DNA of 64,000 nucleotides, taken from assembly GCF_020026305.1 (NCBI RefSeq), contig NZ_CP075691.1:1488001-1552000 (forward strand), read 5' to 3'. Below are positions 9,540 through 21,348 of the stretch, one piece after another. This DNA is from Streptomyces sp. 135 (GTDB lineage: Bacteria > Actinomycetota > Actinomycetes > Streptomycetales > Streptomycetaceae). Position 1 is the first letter of the stretch, and the number at the start of each line of letters is the position of its first letter. Below the pieces are notes generated by a model, which was given only the letters and a program-made list of their open reading frames with translations, ran no database searches and had not been told where the DNA came from. Both the position numbers and the translations under genes were made by a program.

Positions 9540-10802
9540 TCAGGCGAGCCTGCCCTTCAGGACGGCGACGATCTCGTCCACCGCGACCGCCTCCTGCTCC
9601 CCGGACTCCATGTCCTTGAGCTGGACGACGCCCTCGGCGAGGTCACGCTCACCGGCGACGACGGTGAAGCGCGCGCCGCTGCGGTTCGCGTTCTTCATGG
9701 CTCCCTTCAGCCCCTTCCCGCCGTACGAGAAGTCCGCCGCGACCCCGGCCTTGCGCAGCTCCGTCACCTTGGCGAAGAGCACGCGGCGCGCCTCGTCGCC
9801 GAGCGGGACGGCGAAGACGCTGGTGGCCGAGGGCAGTTCGAGCTCGACGCCCTCCGCCTCCAGGGCGAGCACCGTGCGGTCCACGCCGAGCGCCCAGCCG
9901 ACCGAGGGCAGCGAGGGGCCGCCGATCATCTCGGAGAGGCCGTCGTAGCGCCCGCCGCCGCCGACGGCGGACTGCGAGCCGAGGCCGTCGTGGACGAACT
10001 CGAAGGTGGTGCGGGTGTAGTAGTCCAGACCGCGGACCAGCTTCTCGTCGTCCTCGAAGGCGACACCGGCCGCCGTGATCAGCTCGCGGACCTGCTCGTG
10101 GTACGCCTTGCACGCGTCGCACAGGTAGTCGCGCAGCGAGGGGGCGCCCACCAGCTGCTTCTGGACCTCGGCGCGCTTGTCGTCGAGGACACGGAGCGGG
10201 TTGATGTCGATACGTCGACGTGTCTCCTCGTCCAGGTCCAGGCCGCGCAGGAAGTCCTGGAGCGCGGCGCGGTAGACGGGACGGCACTCCTTGTCGCCCA
10301 GCGAGTTGAGCAGGATGCGGAAGTTCCGCAGGCCCAGGGCGCGGTAGGCCTGGTCGGCCAGGATGATCAACTCGGCGTCGAGCGCCGGGTCCTCGGTGCC
10401 GATCGCCTCGGCGCCGACCTGGGAGAAGTGCCTGTAGCGGCCCTTCTGGGGGCGCTCGTAGCGGTAGTAGGAGCCCGAGTACCAGAGCTTGACCGGGAGG
10501 TTGCCCGCCTTGTGGAGGTTGCCCTCGAGCGCCGCGCGCAGCACGGACGCGGTGCCCTCGGGGCGCAGCGCGAGCTCGTCGCCGCCCTTGGTGGTGAAGG
10601 CGTACATCTCCTTGGTGACGATGTCGGTGGACTCACCGACACCGCGCGCGAACAGCTCGACGTTTTCAAAACCGGGCGTCTCGATGTAGCCGTAGCCGGA
10701 GTTGCGCAGCGGGCCGGCGATCGCGTCGCGGACCGCCAGGAACTTCGCGGAGTCCGGCGGAAGCAGGTCGTACGTGCCCTTGGGGGCCTTGAAGGTGCTC
10801 AC
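9540..10802 (-). CDS. hisS: Histidyl-tRNA synthetase
   Basis: This 420 aa class II synthetase charges tRNA-His. It shows [11 protein letters not shown] at the N-terminus, motif 2 [20 protein letters not shown] (about residues 113-132), and the histidine-specific [15 protein letters not shown] (about residue 254). The C-terminal anticodon-binding domain with [10 protein letters not shown] is also present. It starts 13 bases after the stop of the metallo-hydrolase gene, so the two are probably one operon. Confidence 0.98.
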   Translation of the reverse strand: MSTFKAPKGTYDLLPPDSAKFLAVRDAIAGPLRNSGYGYIETPGFENVELFARGVGESTDIVTKEMYAFTTKGGDELALRPEGTASVLRAALEGNLHKAGNLPVKLWYSGSYYRYERPQKGRYRHFSQVGAEAIGTEDPALDAELIILADQAYRALGLRNFRILLNSLGDKECRPVYRAALQDFLRGLDLDEETRRRIDINPLRVLDDKRAEVQKQLVGAPSLRDYLCDACKAYHEQVRELITAAGVAFEDDEKLVRGLDYYTRTTFEFVHDGLGSQSAVGGGGRYDGLSEMIGGPSLPSVGWALGVDRTVLALEAEGVELELPSATSVFAVPLGDEARRVLFAKVTELRKAGVAADFSYGGKGLKGAMKNANRSGARFTVVAGERDLAEGVVQLKDMESGEQEAVAVDEIVAVLKGRLA

Positions 10803-10815
10803 GGGATTCTTCTCG

Positions 10816-11529
10816 TCACATTCCTCGTCGCGGGGCGGACGTGGGGTCCGCGCCCAGGCCGGATGCCACCTGCCGCAAGTACGGGTTGGTGGCGCGCTCC
10901 TGGCCGATGGATGTCTGGGGGCCGTGGCCGGACAGCACCACGGTGGAGTCGTCGAGCGGCAGGCACACGCGGGCCAGCGACTCGAGGATCTCGGCGTGGC
11001 TGCCGCCGGGCAGGTCGGTGCGTCCGATGGAGCCGGCGAAGAGCAGATCGCCCGAGAAGAAGACCGAGGGGATCTCGGCCGTCTCGGGCATCTGGAAGGT
11101 CACCGACCCCTTCGTATGGCCCGGCGCGTGCGCGACGGAGAAGTCGAGGCCCGCCAGCTTCAGCTCGGCGCCGTCGGACAGCTCCCGCATGTCGTCCGGC
11201 TCCCCGACGGTCAGCTCGCCCATGAGCGGCATCCCGATGGAGCGGCCGAGCGCCTTCTCGGGGTCGCTCATCATGTACCGGTCGCGGGGGTGAATCCACG
11301 CGGGCACGTCGTGCGCCCCGCAGACCGGGACGACCGAGGCGACGTGGTCGATGTGGCCGTGGGTGAGGATGACCGCGACGGGCTTGAGCCGATGCTTCTT
11401 GAGGGTGTCCTCGACTCCCTGGCTGGCCTGATGGCCGGGGTCGATGATCACGCACTCCTCGCCTGCGGCGGGGGCGACCAGGTAGCAGTTGGTGCCCCAG
11501 GCCCCGGCGGGGAACCCGGCAATGAGCAC
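10816..11529 (-). CDS. Metallo-beta-lactamase-fold hydrolase (glyoxalase II-like)
   Basis: This 237 aa protein carries the metal-binding motif THGHIDH (about residues 55-61), [15 protein letters not shown] and the late LSGHGPQT. These are the full set of MBL-fold hydrolase ligands and resemble hydroxyacylglutathione-hydrolase-like enzymes. The substrate cannot be told from sequence, and Streptomyces uses mycothiol rather than glutathione. It is the first gene of an operon with hisS, and the divergent cyclophilin gene starts about 200 bases away. Confidence 0.9.
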   Translation of the reverse strand: MLIAGFPAGAWGTNCYLVAPAAGEECVIIDPGHQASQGVEDTLKKHRLKPVAVILTHGHIDHVASVVPVCGAHDVPAWIHPRDRYMMSDPEKALGRSIGMPLMGELTVGEPDDMRELSDGAELKLAGLDFSVAHAPGHTKGSVTFQMPETAEIPSVFFSGDLLFAGSIGRTDLPGGSHAEILESLARVCLPLDDSTVVLSGHGPQTSIGQERATNPYLRQVASGLGADPTSAPRRGM

Positions 11530-11730
11530 GATCGTCCTTCGTTCGTCGTCCGGCGGGAGGGGCCGCAGCCCCCGGAACGGGAGAATGCGGCAGATCAGAG
11601 CCTACCGGCGCTGCCGATTCCACAGGTAACCCATATACGGTACGGGGCACGTTCAGGCGGTCCCGCGAAAGGGCGGCCGCGCTCTGTGGGAACCGGGAAA
11701 CCGGAGAACCGGAAAAGGGGAGAGAACCCG

Positions 11731-12555
11731 GTGGTCAGCAACGATCAGCGGCGGCGGCAGCTCGCCCGGGAGAAGTTCGAGCGGCAGCAGCAGCGGCGGG
11801 AGGCCGCGCGGCGCAGGGTGCGCCTGCGCAACGGCGTGATCGCGGGGACGCTCGCGGTGGTGGTGGCGGGCGGCGCGGTGTCGTACGCGGCGGGTGCCTT
11901 CGACGGCGACGGTTCGACGCGGGACGACGCGGGCGCGGCGCCCACCAGCACGCCCAAGGACCCCTGCGCGAAGGCGGCTCCCGGCAAGGTGAAGCCGCTG
12001 AGCTTCAAGAAGGAGCCGGCGCTCAAGGTCGACAGGTCCGCCGAGTACACGATGGACCTGAAGACGACGTGCGGCGACATCGGCCTCGACCTGGACGCGG
12101 CGAAGGCCCCGCACACGGTCAACTCGTTCGACTTCCTGGTGAACAAGGGCTACCTCGACCACACCAAGTGCCACCGCCTCACCACGGGCGGCATCTACGT
12201 CCTCCAGTGCGGCGACCCGGAGGGCACCGGCAAGGGCGGCCCGGGCTACTCGATCCCGGACGAGAACCTCAAGGACAAGCGCCTGAAGGGCGGCGTCTAT
12301 CCGGCCGGCACGGTCGCCATGGCGAACCAGTACGACGCCCGGACGAAGAAGGGCCGCGACACCGGTGGCAGCCAGTTCTTCCTGGTCTACCAGGACAGTC
12401 AGCTCCCGCCCGACTACACACCGTTCGGGACCATTTCCGATTCCGGGATGAAGGTGCTCAAGAAGATCGCCGCGGCCGGGGAGAGCTCCGGGCAGGGTGA
12501 CGGCGCCCCCAACGCGACCGTCGTCATCGACAAGGCGACCGTCACCAAATCCTGA
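11731..12555 (+). CDS. Membrane-anchored cyclophilin-type peptidyl-prolyl isomerase
   Basis: The 274 aa product has a basic cytoplasmic N-terminus, one membrane helix (VIAGTLAVVVAGGAVSYAAG, about residues 33-52), and an extracytoplasmic linker. A cyclophilin domain follows (about residues 100-270) with VNSFDFLVNKGYLD, CHRLTTGG and GGSQFFLVY. It should catalyse proline isomerisation of exported proteins. The GTG at 11731 is supported by GGGGAGAG six bases upstream. It is followed by the DUF349 gene on the same strand. Confidence 0.92.
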   Translation: MVSNDQRRRQLAREKFERQQQRREAARRRVRLRNGVIAGTLAVVVAGGAVSYAAGAFDGDGSTRDDAGAAPTSTPKDPCAKAAPGKVKPLSFKKEPALKVDRSAEYTMDLKTTCGDIGLDLDAAKAPHTVNSFDFLVNKGYLDHTKCHRLTTGGIYVLQCGDPEGTGKGGPGYSIPDENLKDKRLKGGVYPAGTVAMANQYDARTKKGRDTGGSQFFLVYQDSQLPPDYTPFGTISDSGMKVLKKIAAAGESSGQGDGAPNATVVIDKATVTKS

Positions 12556-12689
12556 GCTCCGCCAGGCAAACTTCGGTCGTGCGGGATGCGGACAGCCGCC
12601 CCGCCGGTCGCCTATGTTGGCGGTGACGAAACTGTGGACGATGCCGGGGGCCCGACGGCCCTGCGCAGGCATCATGTGGAGGAGGCGCT

Positions 12690-13922
12690 GTGAGCAGCGA
12701 CCCGTGGGGCCGCGTCGACGAGACGGGGACCGTGTACGTGCGTACGGCCGACGGCGGCGAGCGAGTGGTCGGTTCGTGGCAGGCAGGATCTCCTGATGAG
12801 GCCCTCGCCTACTTCGAGCGCAAGTACGACGGTCTGGTCGTCGAGATCGGACTTCTCGAGCGCCGGGTGAAGACGACCGACCTGTCGGCCAAGGACGCGA
12901 TGACCGCCATCGGGCATCTGCGCCAGCAGGTCGACGAGGCGCACGCGGTCGGCGATCTGGACGCCCTGAGCAAGCGGCTCGACCAGCTCGTGGAGACCGT
13001 CGAGGCCCGGCGCGAGGAGCGCAAGGCCCAGAAGGCCAAGCAGTCCGACGAGGCGCGGCACGCCAAGGAGGCCCTGGTCGTCGAGGCCGAGGAGCTGGCC
13101 CAGAGCGAGCAGTGGCGGGCGGCCGGTGAGCGGCTGCGGGCGCTGGTGGACACCTGGAAGGGTCTGCCGCGTCTCGACCGCAAGTCGGACGACGAGCTGT
13201 GGCACCGCTTCTCGCACGCCCGCTCGGCGTTCTCCAAGCGCCGCAAGGCGCACTTCGCGTCGCTGGACGCGCAGCGCGAGGAGGCCCGCAAGACCAAGGA
13301 GAAGCTGGTCGGCGAGGCCGAGGCGCTGTCGGGCTCGACGGACTGGGGTCCGACGGCCGCGCGGTACCGCGAGCTGATGGCCGACTGGAAGGCTGCCGGC
13401 CGCGCCCAGCGTGAGCACGAGGACGACCTGTGGAACCGCTTCCGCGGCGCCCAGGACGTGTTCTTCGCGGCGCGCAGCGCGGTCTTCGCGGAGCGCGACG
13501 CCGAGCAGTCGGAGAACCTGAAGCTCAAGGAGGAGCTGGCCGAGGAGGCCGAGAAGCTCGTCCCGGTGAAGGACCTGAAGGCGGCGCGGGCCGCGTTCCG
13601 CTCGATCAACGAACGCTGGGAGGCCATCGGCCACGTCCCGCGCGACGCCCGGCCCAAGGTCGAGGGTCGTATGCAGGCCGTGGAGCGGGCGCTCCAGGAG
13701 TCCGAGGAAGCCGAGTGGCGCCGCACGAACCCGGAGGCACGCGCGCGTGCCGAGGGTCTCACCGGCCAGCTCCAGGCGGCCGTGGACAAGCTGCGCGGCC
13801 AGATCGAGACGGCCCGCGCGGCGGGCAACAACGCCAAGGCCGACAAGCTCCAGAAGGAGCTGGACGGCCGCCAGGCGCTGCTCGACCAGGCGCTGAAGGG
13901 GCTGCACGAGTTCGGCGGCTGA
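12690..13922 (+). CDS. DUF349 domain-containing coiled-coil protein
   Basis: The 410 aa protein is highly charged and mostly helical. The N-terminal part (SSDPWGRVDETGTVYV) is a small conserved domain seen in actinobacterial members. Three DUF349 repeats follow, recognisable by their W-K/W-E spacing with DDELWHRFSHA and EDDLWNRFRGAQ. The function of DUF349 is not established. It precedes a strong bidirectional terminator and, beyond it, the convergent caspase operon. Confidence 0.9.
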   Translation: MSSDPWGRVDETGTVYVRTADGGERVVGSWQAGSPDEALAYFERKYDGLVVEIGLLERRVKTTDLSAKDAMTAIGHLRQQVDEAHAVGDLDALSKRLDQLVETVEARREERKAQKAKQSDEARHAKEALVVEAEELAQSEQWRAAGERLRALVDTWKGLPRLDRKSDDELWHRFSHARSAFSKRRKAHFASLDAQREEARKTKEKLVGEAEALSGSTDWGPTAARYRELMADWKAAGRAQREHEDDLWNRFRGAQDVFFAARSAVFAERDAEQSENLKLKEELAEEAEKLVPVKDLKAARAAFRSINERWEAIGHVPRDARPKVEGRMQAVERALQESEEAEWRRTNPEARARAEGLTGQLQAAVDKLRGQIETARAAGNNAKADKLQKELDGRQALLDQALKGLHEFGG

Positions 13923-13936
13923 CCCCGCGGACGTGC

Positions 13937-13972
13937 GAAGGGCCCGGCCGGTGACCACCGGCCGGGCCCTTC
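13937..13972. terminator. Bidirectional terminator between the DUF349 and caspase genes
   Basis: A 17-bp perfect stem (13937-13953 with 13956-13972) has a two-base loop and is extremely GC-rich. It lies 14 bases after the DUF349 stop and just beyond the end of the convergent caspase gene, so it can serve both. No U-tract follows, which is normal for Streptomyces. Confidence 0.85.
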
Positions 13973-13980
13973 GGCTCTGG

Positions 13981-15126
13981 CTATGGAGGGGTGCGGGCTC
14001 CCCCGTAGTCGTTGATGTCCAGCGCGTGTTTGAGGACCTCGCAGGCCTGGATGTGGTTGCCGGACTCCTGGAGCAGATCGGCGAGCCTGCGGCAGACGAG
14101 GACGGCCTCGGGCCCGTACACCTTGTGCACCTGCTGGAAGGCGAGTTCCAGGACTTCGATGGCCTCGCGGATCTGCCCGGTCTCGGCCAGTAGCTCCGAC
14201 AACTCCAGCTGTACGGCGAGCAGTTCGCCCCGGCCGTCGCTGACCTGCTCCTGGAGCGCGAGGCGCAGCACGGGCAGCGCGTCCCGGGTGTTCCCCTCGG
14301 CGCGCAGCAGCCGGGCGACGTTCAGTCCGGTGGCGACCATGGCCGCGCGGATGTCGGTGGCGAGGACGGGGCCCGCGGGGGCGCTGCGGGCGGCGCGGGC
14401 CTTGTTGCGGGCGAAGGGCAGGCGGCCGACGCCGTTCTCCTGGGAGCGCTGGGGCAGCGGGCGGTTCTTGGCGCGCAGCCGCTCCTCGAGGACGCGGTAG
14501 AGCGTTTCGAGGTCGATCAGCTCGGGGCCGTCGGGGACGCCGCCGCGCAGGACGGTCAGGAGTTCGCCGGTGAACGCCGTGTAGCGCTCCCCGTCGGGCG
14601 CGAGGGCCACGCGGTCGCGGGGCGAGGCGGTGAGGACGTACGCCCCGTCGACGGCGGCCTGCGCGGCGAGCACGTCACCGCCGGAGAGCGTGCGGGCGGC
14701 GCGTCCGCTGAAGCAGCAGTCGAGTACGACGATCTTGCGCCGGGCGCGGGAGCCGCGCAGCGCGGTGCGCAGGTGCTGGTAGGCGACCGCGGTGTACCCC
14801 ATGGTGTCGCGCGAGTCACCGAGGGCGAGGTAGAGGTCCGTGGACTCCGAGTCGCGCATGCCGTGTCCGGCGTAGTACACGACGAGGGTGTCCGTGGCCT
14901 CGTCGGCGGCCTGGTGCACAGGGTCGAGCATGGCGGGGACGCTCTGCGGGTCGGTGACCACGGTGCAGTGCTGGACGGGGAGCCCCCAGACGGTCGCGTC
15001 GCACAGCTCGGCCGCCAGGTCCACCACGTTGGCCTCGACGGCCGGCAGCTGGGGCAGGTGGCGGTAGGACGCGGTGCCGACCAGGACGGCGCGGGAGCGG
15101 GCCGGGTCAGGGAGCGCCGTCGCCAT
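13981..15126 (-). CDS. Caspase-family (peptidase C14) protease with C-terminal TPR repeats
   Basis: This 381 aa protein has an N-terminal caspase-like protease domain (about residues 1-240). It contains the catalytic His in YYAGHG (His88) and the catalytic Cys in DCCFSG (Cys138). The rest of the fold is visible in AVLVGTASY at the start and VLTASPRDRVA later. Residues about 250-375 form TPR-like helical repeats. There is no signal peptide or membrane helix. It overlaps the EACC1-like gene by 20 bases and is the last gene of the kinase-EACC1-caspase operon. By family knowledge it should be an effector protease whose activation leads to cleavage of cellular proteins. The trigger is inferred to come through the upstream two genes. 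Confidence 0.9.
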   Translation of the reverse strand: MATALPDPARSRAVLVGTASYRHLPQLPAVEANVVDLAAELCDATVWGLPVQHCTVVTDPQSVPAMLDPVHQAADEATDTLVVYYAGHGMRDSESTDLYLALGDSRDTMGYTAVAYQHLRTALRGSRARRKIVVLDCCFSGRAARTLSGGDVLAAQAAVDGAYVLTASPRDRVALAPDGERYTAFTGELLTVLRGGVPDGPELIDLETLYRVLEERLRAKNRPLPQRSQENGVGRLPFARNKARAARSAPAGPVLATDIRAAMVATGLNVARLLRAEGNTRDALPVLRLALQEQVSDGRGELLAVQLELSELLAETGQIREAIEVLELAFQQVHKVYGPEAVLVCRRLADLLQESGNHIQACEVLKHALDINDYGGARTPP

Positions 15127-15496
15127 CGGCAGCGCCTCCCTCGCCGGGCTCGAGGACCGCCATGACGCGCCGCAGGGTCTCCTCGTCGCGCGCCGCTTCC
15201 TGGGTGAGTTCCACGCGTACGTCGCCGCGGCTCAGCACGAGGGCCGGGGCCCGGCGGCGCGAGAGCTGCCACTGGAGCAGGGAGACGACCAGGGCTGCGG
15301 TGGACAGGGAGGTGCCGAGGGCGAGTTCGAGGACGTCGAAGCCGGCGCCCATGTGGTCCGCCGGGGCGGGCGCGGCCGAGGCGACCCTGCTCCGGAGGTG
15401 CCCGTCGAGGGTCTCGTCCTCGCGCAGCCAGTCGGCCAGGGACCGCAGTTCGTCCTCGGCGTCGGCTTCCCGGACCTCCACCACCAGATCGGTCAC
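15107..15496 (-). CDS. EACC1-like small membrane protein (effector-associated constant component 1)
   Basis: The product is 129 aa. The N-terminal half is polar and has the pattern LVVEVREADAEDELRSLADW. A single membrane helix spans about residues 55-78 (VLELALGTSLSTAALVVSLL). The C-terminal strand-rich part has RGDVRVELTQEAARDEE. This layout matches my memory of the EACC1 family, described as the constant partner of variable effectors in actinobacterial conflict systems. It overlaps the kinase gene by four bases (ATGA) and the caspase gene by 20, so the three are translationally coupled. It probably anchors the kinase or caspase at the membrane, which is inference. Confidence 0.78.
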   Translation of the reverse strand: MTDLVVEVREADAEDELRSLADWLREDETLDGHLRSRVASAAPAPADHMGAGFDVLELALGTSLSTAALVVSLLQWQLSRRRAPALVLSRGDVRVELTQEAARDEETLRRVMAVLEPGEGGAADGDGAP

Positions 15497-16797
15497 CGCT
15501 CACTCCCTCTTCGCTGGTCCACGTGACGGTTCACCCGGGCGAGCAGTTCCACGGCCTTGTCTCCCGCGCCCAGCCGGGCCAGGCAGACGGCCTGCCAGTA
15601 CTGGCTGATGAGCGTCGTCGGGTGGGTGGGCCCGAGCGACGAGAGGCAGACGGGGACCACCGCGGCCAGCATCTGCGCGGCCTCCTGCAGCTCGCCGCGG
15701 AGCACGAGGTTGACCGCCTCACGCTGGCGGGACAGGGCGCTCTGCGGGGTCATGCTGCTGAGCACGATGCGGCGGGTGGCCTCGCTGAGCGTCGGCGGGT
15801 GCAGGGGGTCGGCGGGTGCGGCCCTCGGGTGCGGGACGGCCTCTTCCCAGTCGTACTCCGGCTCCTCGGCGACGGCCGCCTGCTCGCCGAGGGAGCGCAC
15901 CGCCTCGTCCCTCACCTGACCTGCCAGGAGCGCGGCCAGGGCCTCCCGGCCGCCGTCCGCGTACCGTTCGAGCAGTTCCTCGGTGGCGCCGGTGTGCTGC
16001 GGCCGGTCGGCGGGGTCCTGGGCGCAGAGCCGGTCGACCAGGTCGAGGAGGTGGGCAGGTGCCCCTTGGACCCGGCTGCTTCGTTCACAGAGCTTGGGGA
16101 CGCCGTCGCCGAGCGCGCGGTCCACGATGGCGCCGTAGTCGACCGTGGCGTCACCGAGCGGCAGTTCCCCGGTGAGCATGAGGTACATGCAGGCGCCGAG
16201 GCCGTACAGGTCGGCGGCCGGTGACGGGGTCACGCCCCGGATGGCTTCGGGGGCCATGAACTGCGGGGTGCCGATGAGCTCCCCCGTCCTGGTGATGGCC
16301 CGCTCCCCCGCGAGCCGGGCGAGCCCGAAGTCGTGCAGGACGACATGGCCGCCGCGGTTGATGCCGATGTTGGAGGGCTTGACGTCCCGGTGGAGTACGC
16401 CGGATCCGTGCGCCGCGGCGAGGCCGCGCACCACGTCCAGGGCGATCAGGGCGACGACGGGCACCGGCAGCGGCCCGGTCCGCTTGACCAGTTCCGCGAG
16501 GCTCAGTCCGTCGAGCACCTGCATGACGAGGTAGGGCGTCCCGTCGGCCACCCCGGCGTCGTACAGCGTCACCACGCCCGGGTGGTCGATGCGCGCGAGG
16601 GCCCGCGCCTCGCGCAGGAACCGGTCGCGGGCCTCACCGTCCTCGGCGAGGCCTTCGACGGCCGTCAGCATCTTCACCGCCACGCGCCGCCCGAGGCGGG
16701 TGTCCTCGGCCTCGTGCACCACACCCATGCCGCCGCGGCCCAGCGGCCCGAGCAGCCGGTACCGCCCGGCGACGGTCGCGCCCACGCCGTGGTCCAT
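15493..16797 (-). CDS. Ser/Thr protein kinase with C-terminal TPR-like region
   Basis: This 434 aa Hanks-type kinase has the glycine loop LGRGGMGVV and ATP-binding Lys42 (VAVKML). The catalytic loop is HRDVKPSN (Asp138), with DFG at 156-158 and GTPQFMAPE. After the kinase domain (about residues 12-280) come a low-complexity acidic stretch and a helical repeat region (about 340-425), including the TPR-like segment GPTHPTTLISQYWQAVCLA. No membrane helix or extracellular sensor domain is present, unlike PknB-type kinases. It starts 31 bases downstream of relA and overlaps the EACC1-like gene by four bases. Confidence 0.92.
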   Translation of the reverse strand: MDHGVGATVAGRYRLLGPLGRGGMGVVHEAEDTRLGRRVAVKMLTAVEGLAEDGEARDRFLREARALARIDHPGVVTLYDAGVADGTPYLVMQVLDGLSLAELVKRTGPLPVPVVALIALDVVRGLAAAHGSGVLHRDVKPSNIGINRGGHVVLHDFGLARLAGERAITRTGELIGTPQFMAPEAIRGVTPSPAADLYGLGACMYLMLTGELPLGDATVDYGAIVDRALGDGVPKLCERSSRVQGAPAHLLDLVDRLCAQDPADRPQHTGATEELLERYADGGREALAALLAGQVRDEAVRSLGEQAAVAEEPEYDWEEAVPHPRAAPADPLHPPTLSEATRRIVLSSMTPQSALSRQREAVNLVLRGELQEAAQMLAAVVPVCLSSLGPTHPTTLISQYWQAVCLARLGAGDKAVELLARVNRHVDQRRGSER

Positions 16798-16828
16798 CGC
16801 CTTCCCCCGTTCCGCGCGCCGCGCCCGC

Positions 16829-19369
<2,541 letters not shown>

Positions 19370-19573
19370 GAGCGCTCCCTGTGCGCGATCGGGGTCCCCC
19401 GGACAGGCCCCGAAGTACCCATGGTATCGATCCTGGGGCTTCGGCTCGCCTGCGGCCGGTGAGACACCTCTGTACAGGAGAAACGTGCGGGGCGGAACAT
19501 CGATTCCCGCCGACCGGCCCGGACACGACAACCCGGGCCCCCGGAAGCCCGGGATGCCGCCGGAAACGACGCC

Positions 19574-19601
19574 GGACGCCCCGGCCGGTGCCGGGGCGTC
19601 C
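19574..19601. terminator. Terminator between apt and relA
   Basis: A 12-bp perfect stem (GGACGCCCCGGC at 19574-19585 with its complement at 19590-19601) encloses a four-base loop. It lies about 30 bases past the apt stop on the reverse strand, so relA probably has its own promoter in the roughly 200 bases between this hairpin and its start. Confidence 0.75.
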
Positions 19602-19632
19602 GTCGCGCTGTCGCGTGGGTCGCGTGGGTCGC

Positions 19633-20181
19633 TCAGATGGTGATCAGCGCCTCCAGGGGCGCCCCGTCCAGGGCCTGGACCAGCTTGCGCCGGCCCTCCA
19701 GGAAGCCGAGCTCCATCAGGACCGCGACGCCGGCCACCCCGGCGCCGGAGCGCCGGATCAGGTTCAGCGAGGCCTCGGCCGTGCCGCCGGTGGCGAGGAC
19801 GTCGTCGATGACCATGACGCGGTCGCCCGCCGCCAGGTCCTCGGCGTGCACCTCGATCTCGGCGCTGCCGTACTCCAGGTCGTAGCTCTGCCTCAGCGTC
19901 GCCCCGGGGAGCTTGCCCGCCTTGCGTACGGGGATGAAGCCGAGCCCCGCGCGGAGCGCGACCGGGGCGCCGAGGATGAAGCCGCGGGCCTCCAGGCCGA
20001 CGATCTTCGTGGCGCCGTGCCGCACGCTGAAGTCGGCCAGCGCGTCGGTGAGCGCCGTGAACGCCACGGGGTCCGCGAGGAGCGGGGTGATGTCCTTGAA
20101 CGTCACGCCCGGGACCGGGTAGTCCGGGACGTCACGGATGCGGCTGAGCAGCAGCTCCGTGACGCCTGCGAGCTCCGTCAT
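19633..20181 (-). CDS. apt: Adenine phosphoribosyltransferase
   Basis: This 182 aa purine salvage enzyme converts adenine and PRPP to AMP. The N-terminus [19 protein letters not shown] is diagnostic for Apt. The PRPP-binding motif [13 protein letters not shown] sits at about residues 122-134, and [12 protein letters not shown] is present. The start overlaps the secF stop by four bases, so it is translationally coupled to the secretion genes, an order common in Streptomyces upstream of relA. Confidence 0.97.
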   Translation of the reverse strand: MTELAGVTELLLSRIRDVPDYPVPGVTFKDITPLLADPVAFTALTDALADFSVRHGATKIVGLEARGFILGAPVALRAGLGFIPVRKAGKLPGATLRQSYDLEYGSAEIEVHAEDLAAGDRVMVIDDVLATGGTAEASLNLIRRSGAGVAGVAVLMELGFLEGRRKLVQALDGAPLEALITI

Positions 20182-21347
20182 CGGCGCTTCCCCGACGGAC
20201 GGCCCCTGCCGCGGCCCCTCGAGGCGGGCTGGGTCCGCGGCCCTACGACAGCAGCCGGTGCGGCGTCGCCGGAGGCGCTGTCCTGCGGCCCCTCGTCGTC
20301 GTAGCCGTCGTAGCCGTCGGAGTCGTCGGAGTTCTCAGAGTCCGCGGACTGCGGGCCCTCGGCCGATTCACCCTTGGCCGCGGCCGCCGCGCGCTTGGCG
20401 AGCACCCGCTTCTTGAGGGCCTTCAGCTGCGGCTCGCGCTCCTTGAAGTCGGCGACGAGCGGCGTCGCGATGAAGATCGAGGAGTACGCGCCGGCCGCGA
20501 GGCCGACGAACAGCGACAGGGAGATGTCGTTGAGCATGCCGGCGCCGAGGACACCGCCACCGATGAAGAGCAGGCCCGCCACCGGCAGCAGCGCGACGAC
20601 CGTGGTGTTGATGGAGCGCACCAGGGTGCCGTTGATACTGCGGTTGGCGACCTCGCTGTAGGTGAAGCGGGTCTGCTTGGTGAGGTCCTTCGACTGCTCC
20701 TTCAAGCTGTCGAAAACCACGACCGTGTCGTAGAGCGAGTAACCGAGAATGGTCAGCAGACCGATCACCGTGCCCGGCGTGACCTCGAAGCCGACGAGCG
20801 CGTACACACCCACGGTGATGGTGATGTCGTGGATCAGCGCGATCAGGGCCGCGAGAGCCATGCGCCATTCGAAGGCGATGGCCAGGTAGATCACCACGAG
20901 GACCATGAAGATCGCCAGGCCCTGCCAGGCCTTGTTGGCGATCTGCTCGCCCCAACTGGGGCCGACCAGGTCGGCGTTGATGTCCGCGGCCTTGACGTCG
21001 AGGTCCTTGGCCAGCGCCGCCTTGATCTGGTCGGACTTGTCGATGTCCACACCCGCGATCTGGATGCGCATCGCGTCGTCGCCCAGCTTCTGGACGATCG
21101 CGTCGTGGCCGGAGGCCTTCTCCGCGGACTCCTCGGCCTTCGCGACCGAGACGCTCGTCTTGGGGGTGTTGAAGACGGCGCCGCCCTCGAACTCGATGCC
21201 CATGTTGAGGCCGCGCACCGCCAGGCCGACGATGGCCGTGATGGTGATCAGTATCGAGACGGCGTACCAGATCTTGCGCTTGCCGACGAAGTCGTAACCG
21301 ACCTCGCCGCGGTAGAGCCTGGCGCCGAGATTGCCGAGCTTCGACAT
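20178..21347 (-). CDS. secF: Protein translocase subunit SecF
   Basis: This 389 aa RND-type membrane protein works with SecD and YajC to drive late steps of Sec export. It has about six membrane helices, with the conserved GLNMGIEFEGGAVF after helix 1 and GYSLYDTVVVFDSLKE in the middle. The C-terminal tail is long, acidic, then Arg-rich, and probably disordered. The ATG at 21347 has AGGAGG upstream, while an in-frame upstream ATG at 21377 has none. It begins one base after the secD stop. Confidence 0.95.
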   Translation of the reverse strand: MSKLGNLGARLYRGEVGYDFVGKRKIWYAVSILITITAIVGLAVRGLNMGIEFEGGAVFNTPKTSVSVAKAEESAEKASGHDAIVQKLGDDAMRIQIAGVDIDKSDQIKAALAKDLDVKAADINADLVGPSWGEQIANKAWQGLAIFMVLVVIYLAIAFEWRMALAALIALIHDITITVGVYALVGFEVTPGTVIGLLTILGYSLYDTVVVFDSLKEQSKDLTKQTRFTYSEVANRSINGTLVRSINTTVVALLPVAGLLFIGGGVLGAGMLNDISLSLFVGLAAGAYSSIFIATPLVADFKEREPQLKALKKRVLAKRAAAAAKGESAEGPQSADSENSDDSDGYDGYDDEGPQDSASGDAAPAAVVGPRTQPASRGRGRGRPSGKRR

Positions 21348-21348
21348 C

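Noticed and set aside
13981..15126. Caspase protein as a simple inactive pseudo-protease
   Set aside because: Both catalytic residues (His88 in YYAGHG and Cys138 in DCCFSG) are present. Only the residue after Cys differs from the common His.
19370..19531. Longer N-terminal extension of RelA from an upstream start at 19531
   Set aside because: The extra residues are unlike known RelA N-termini. TTG 19369 has a ribosome binding site and gives the known protein length.
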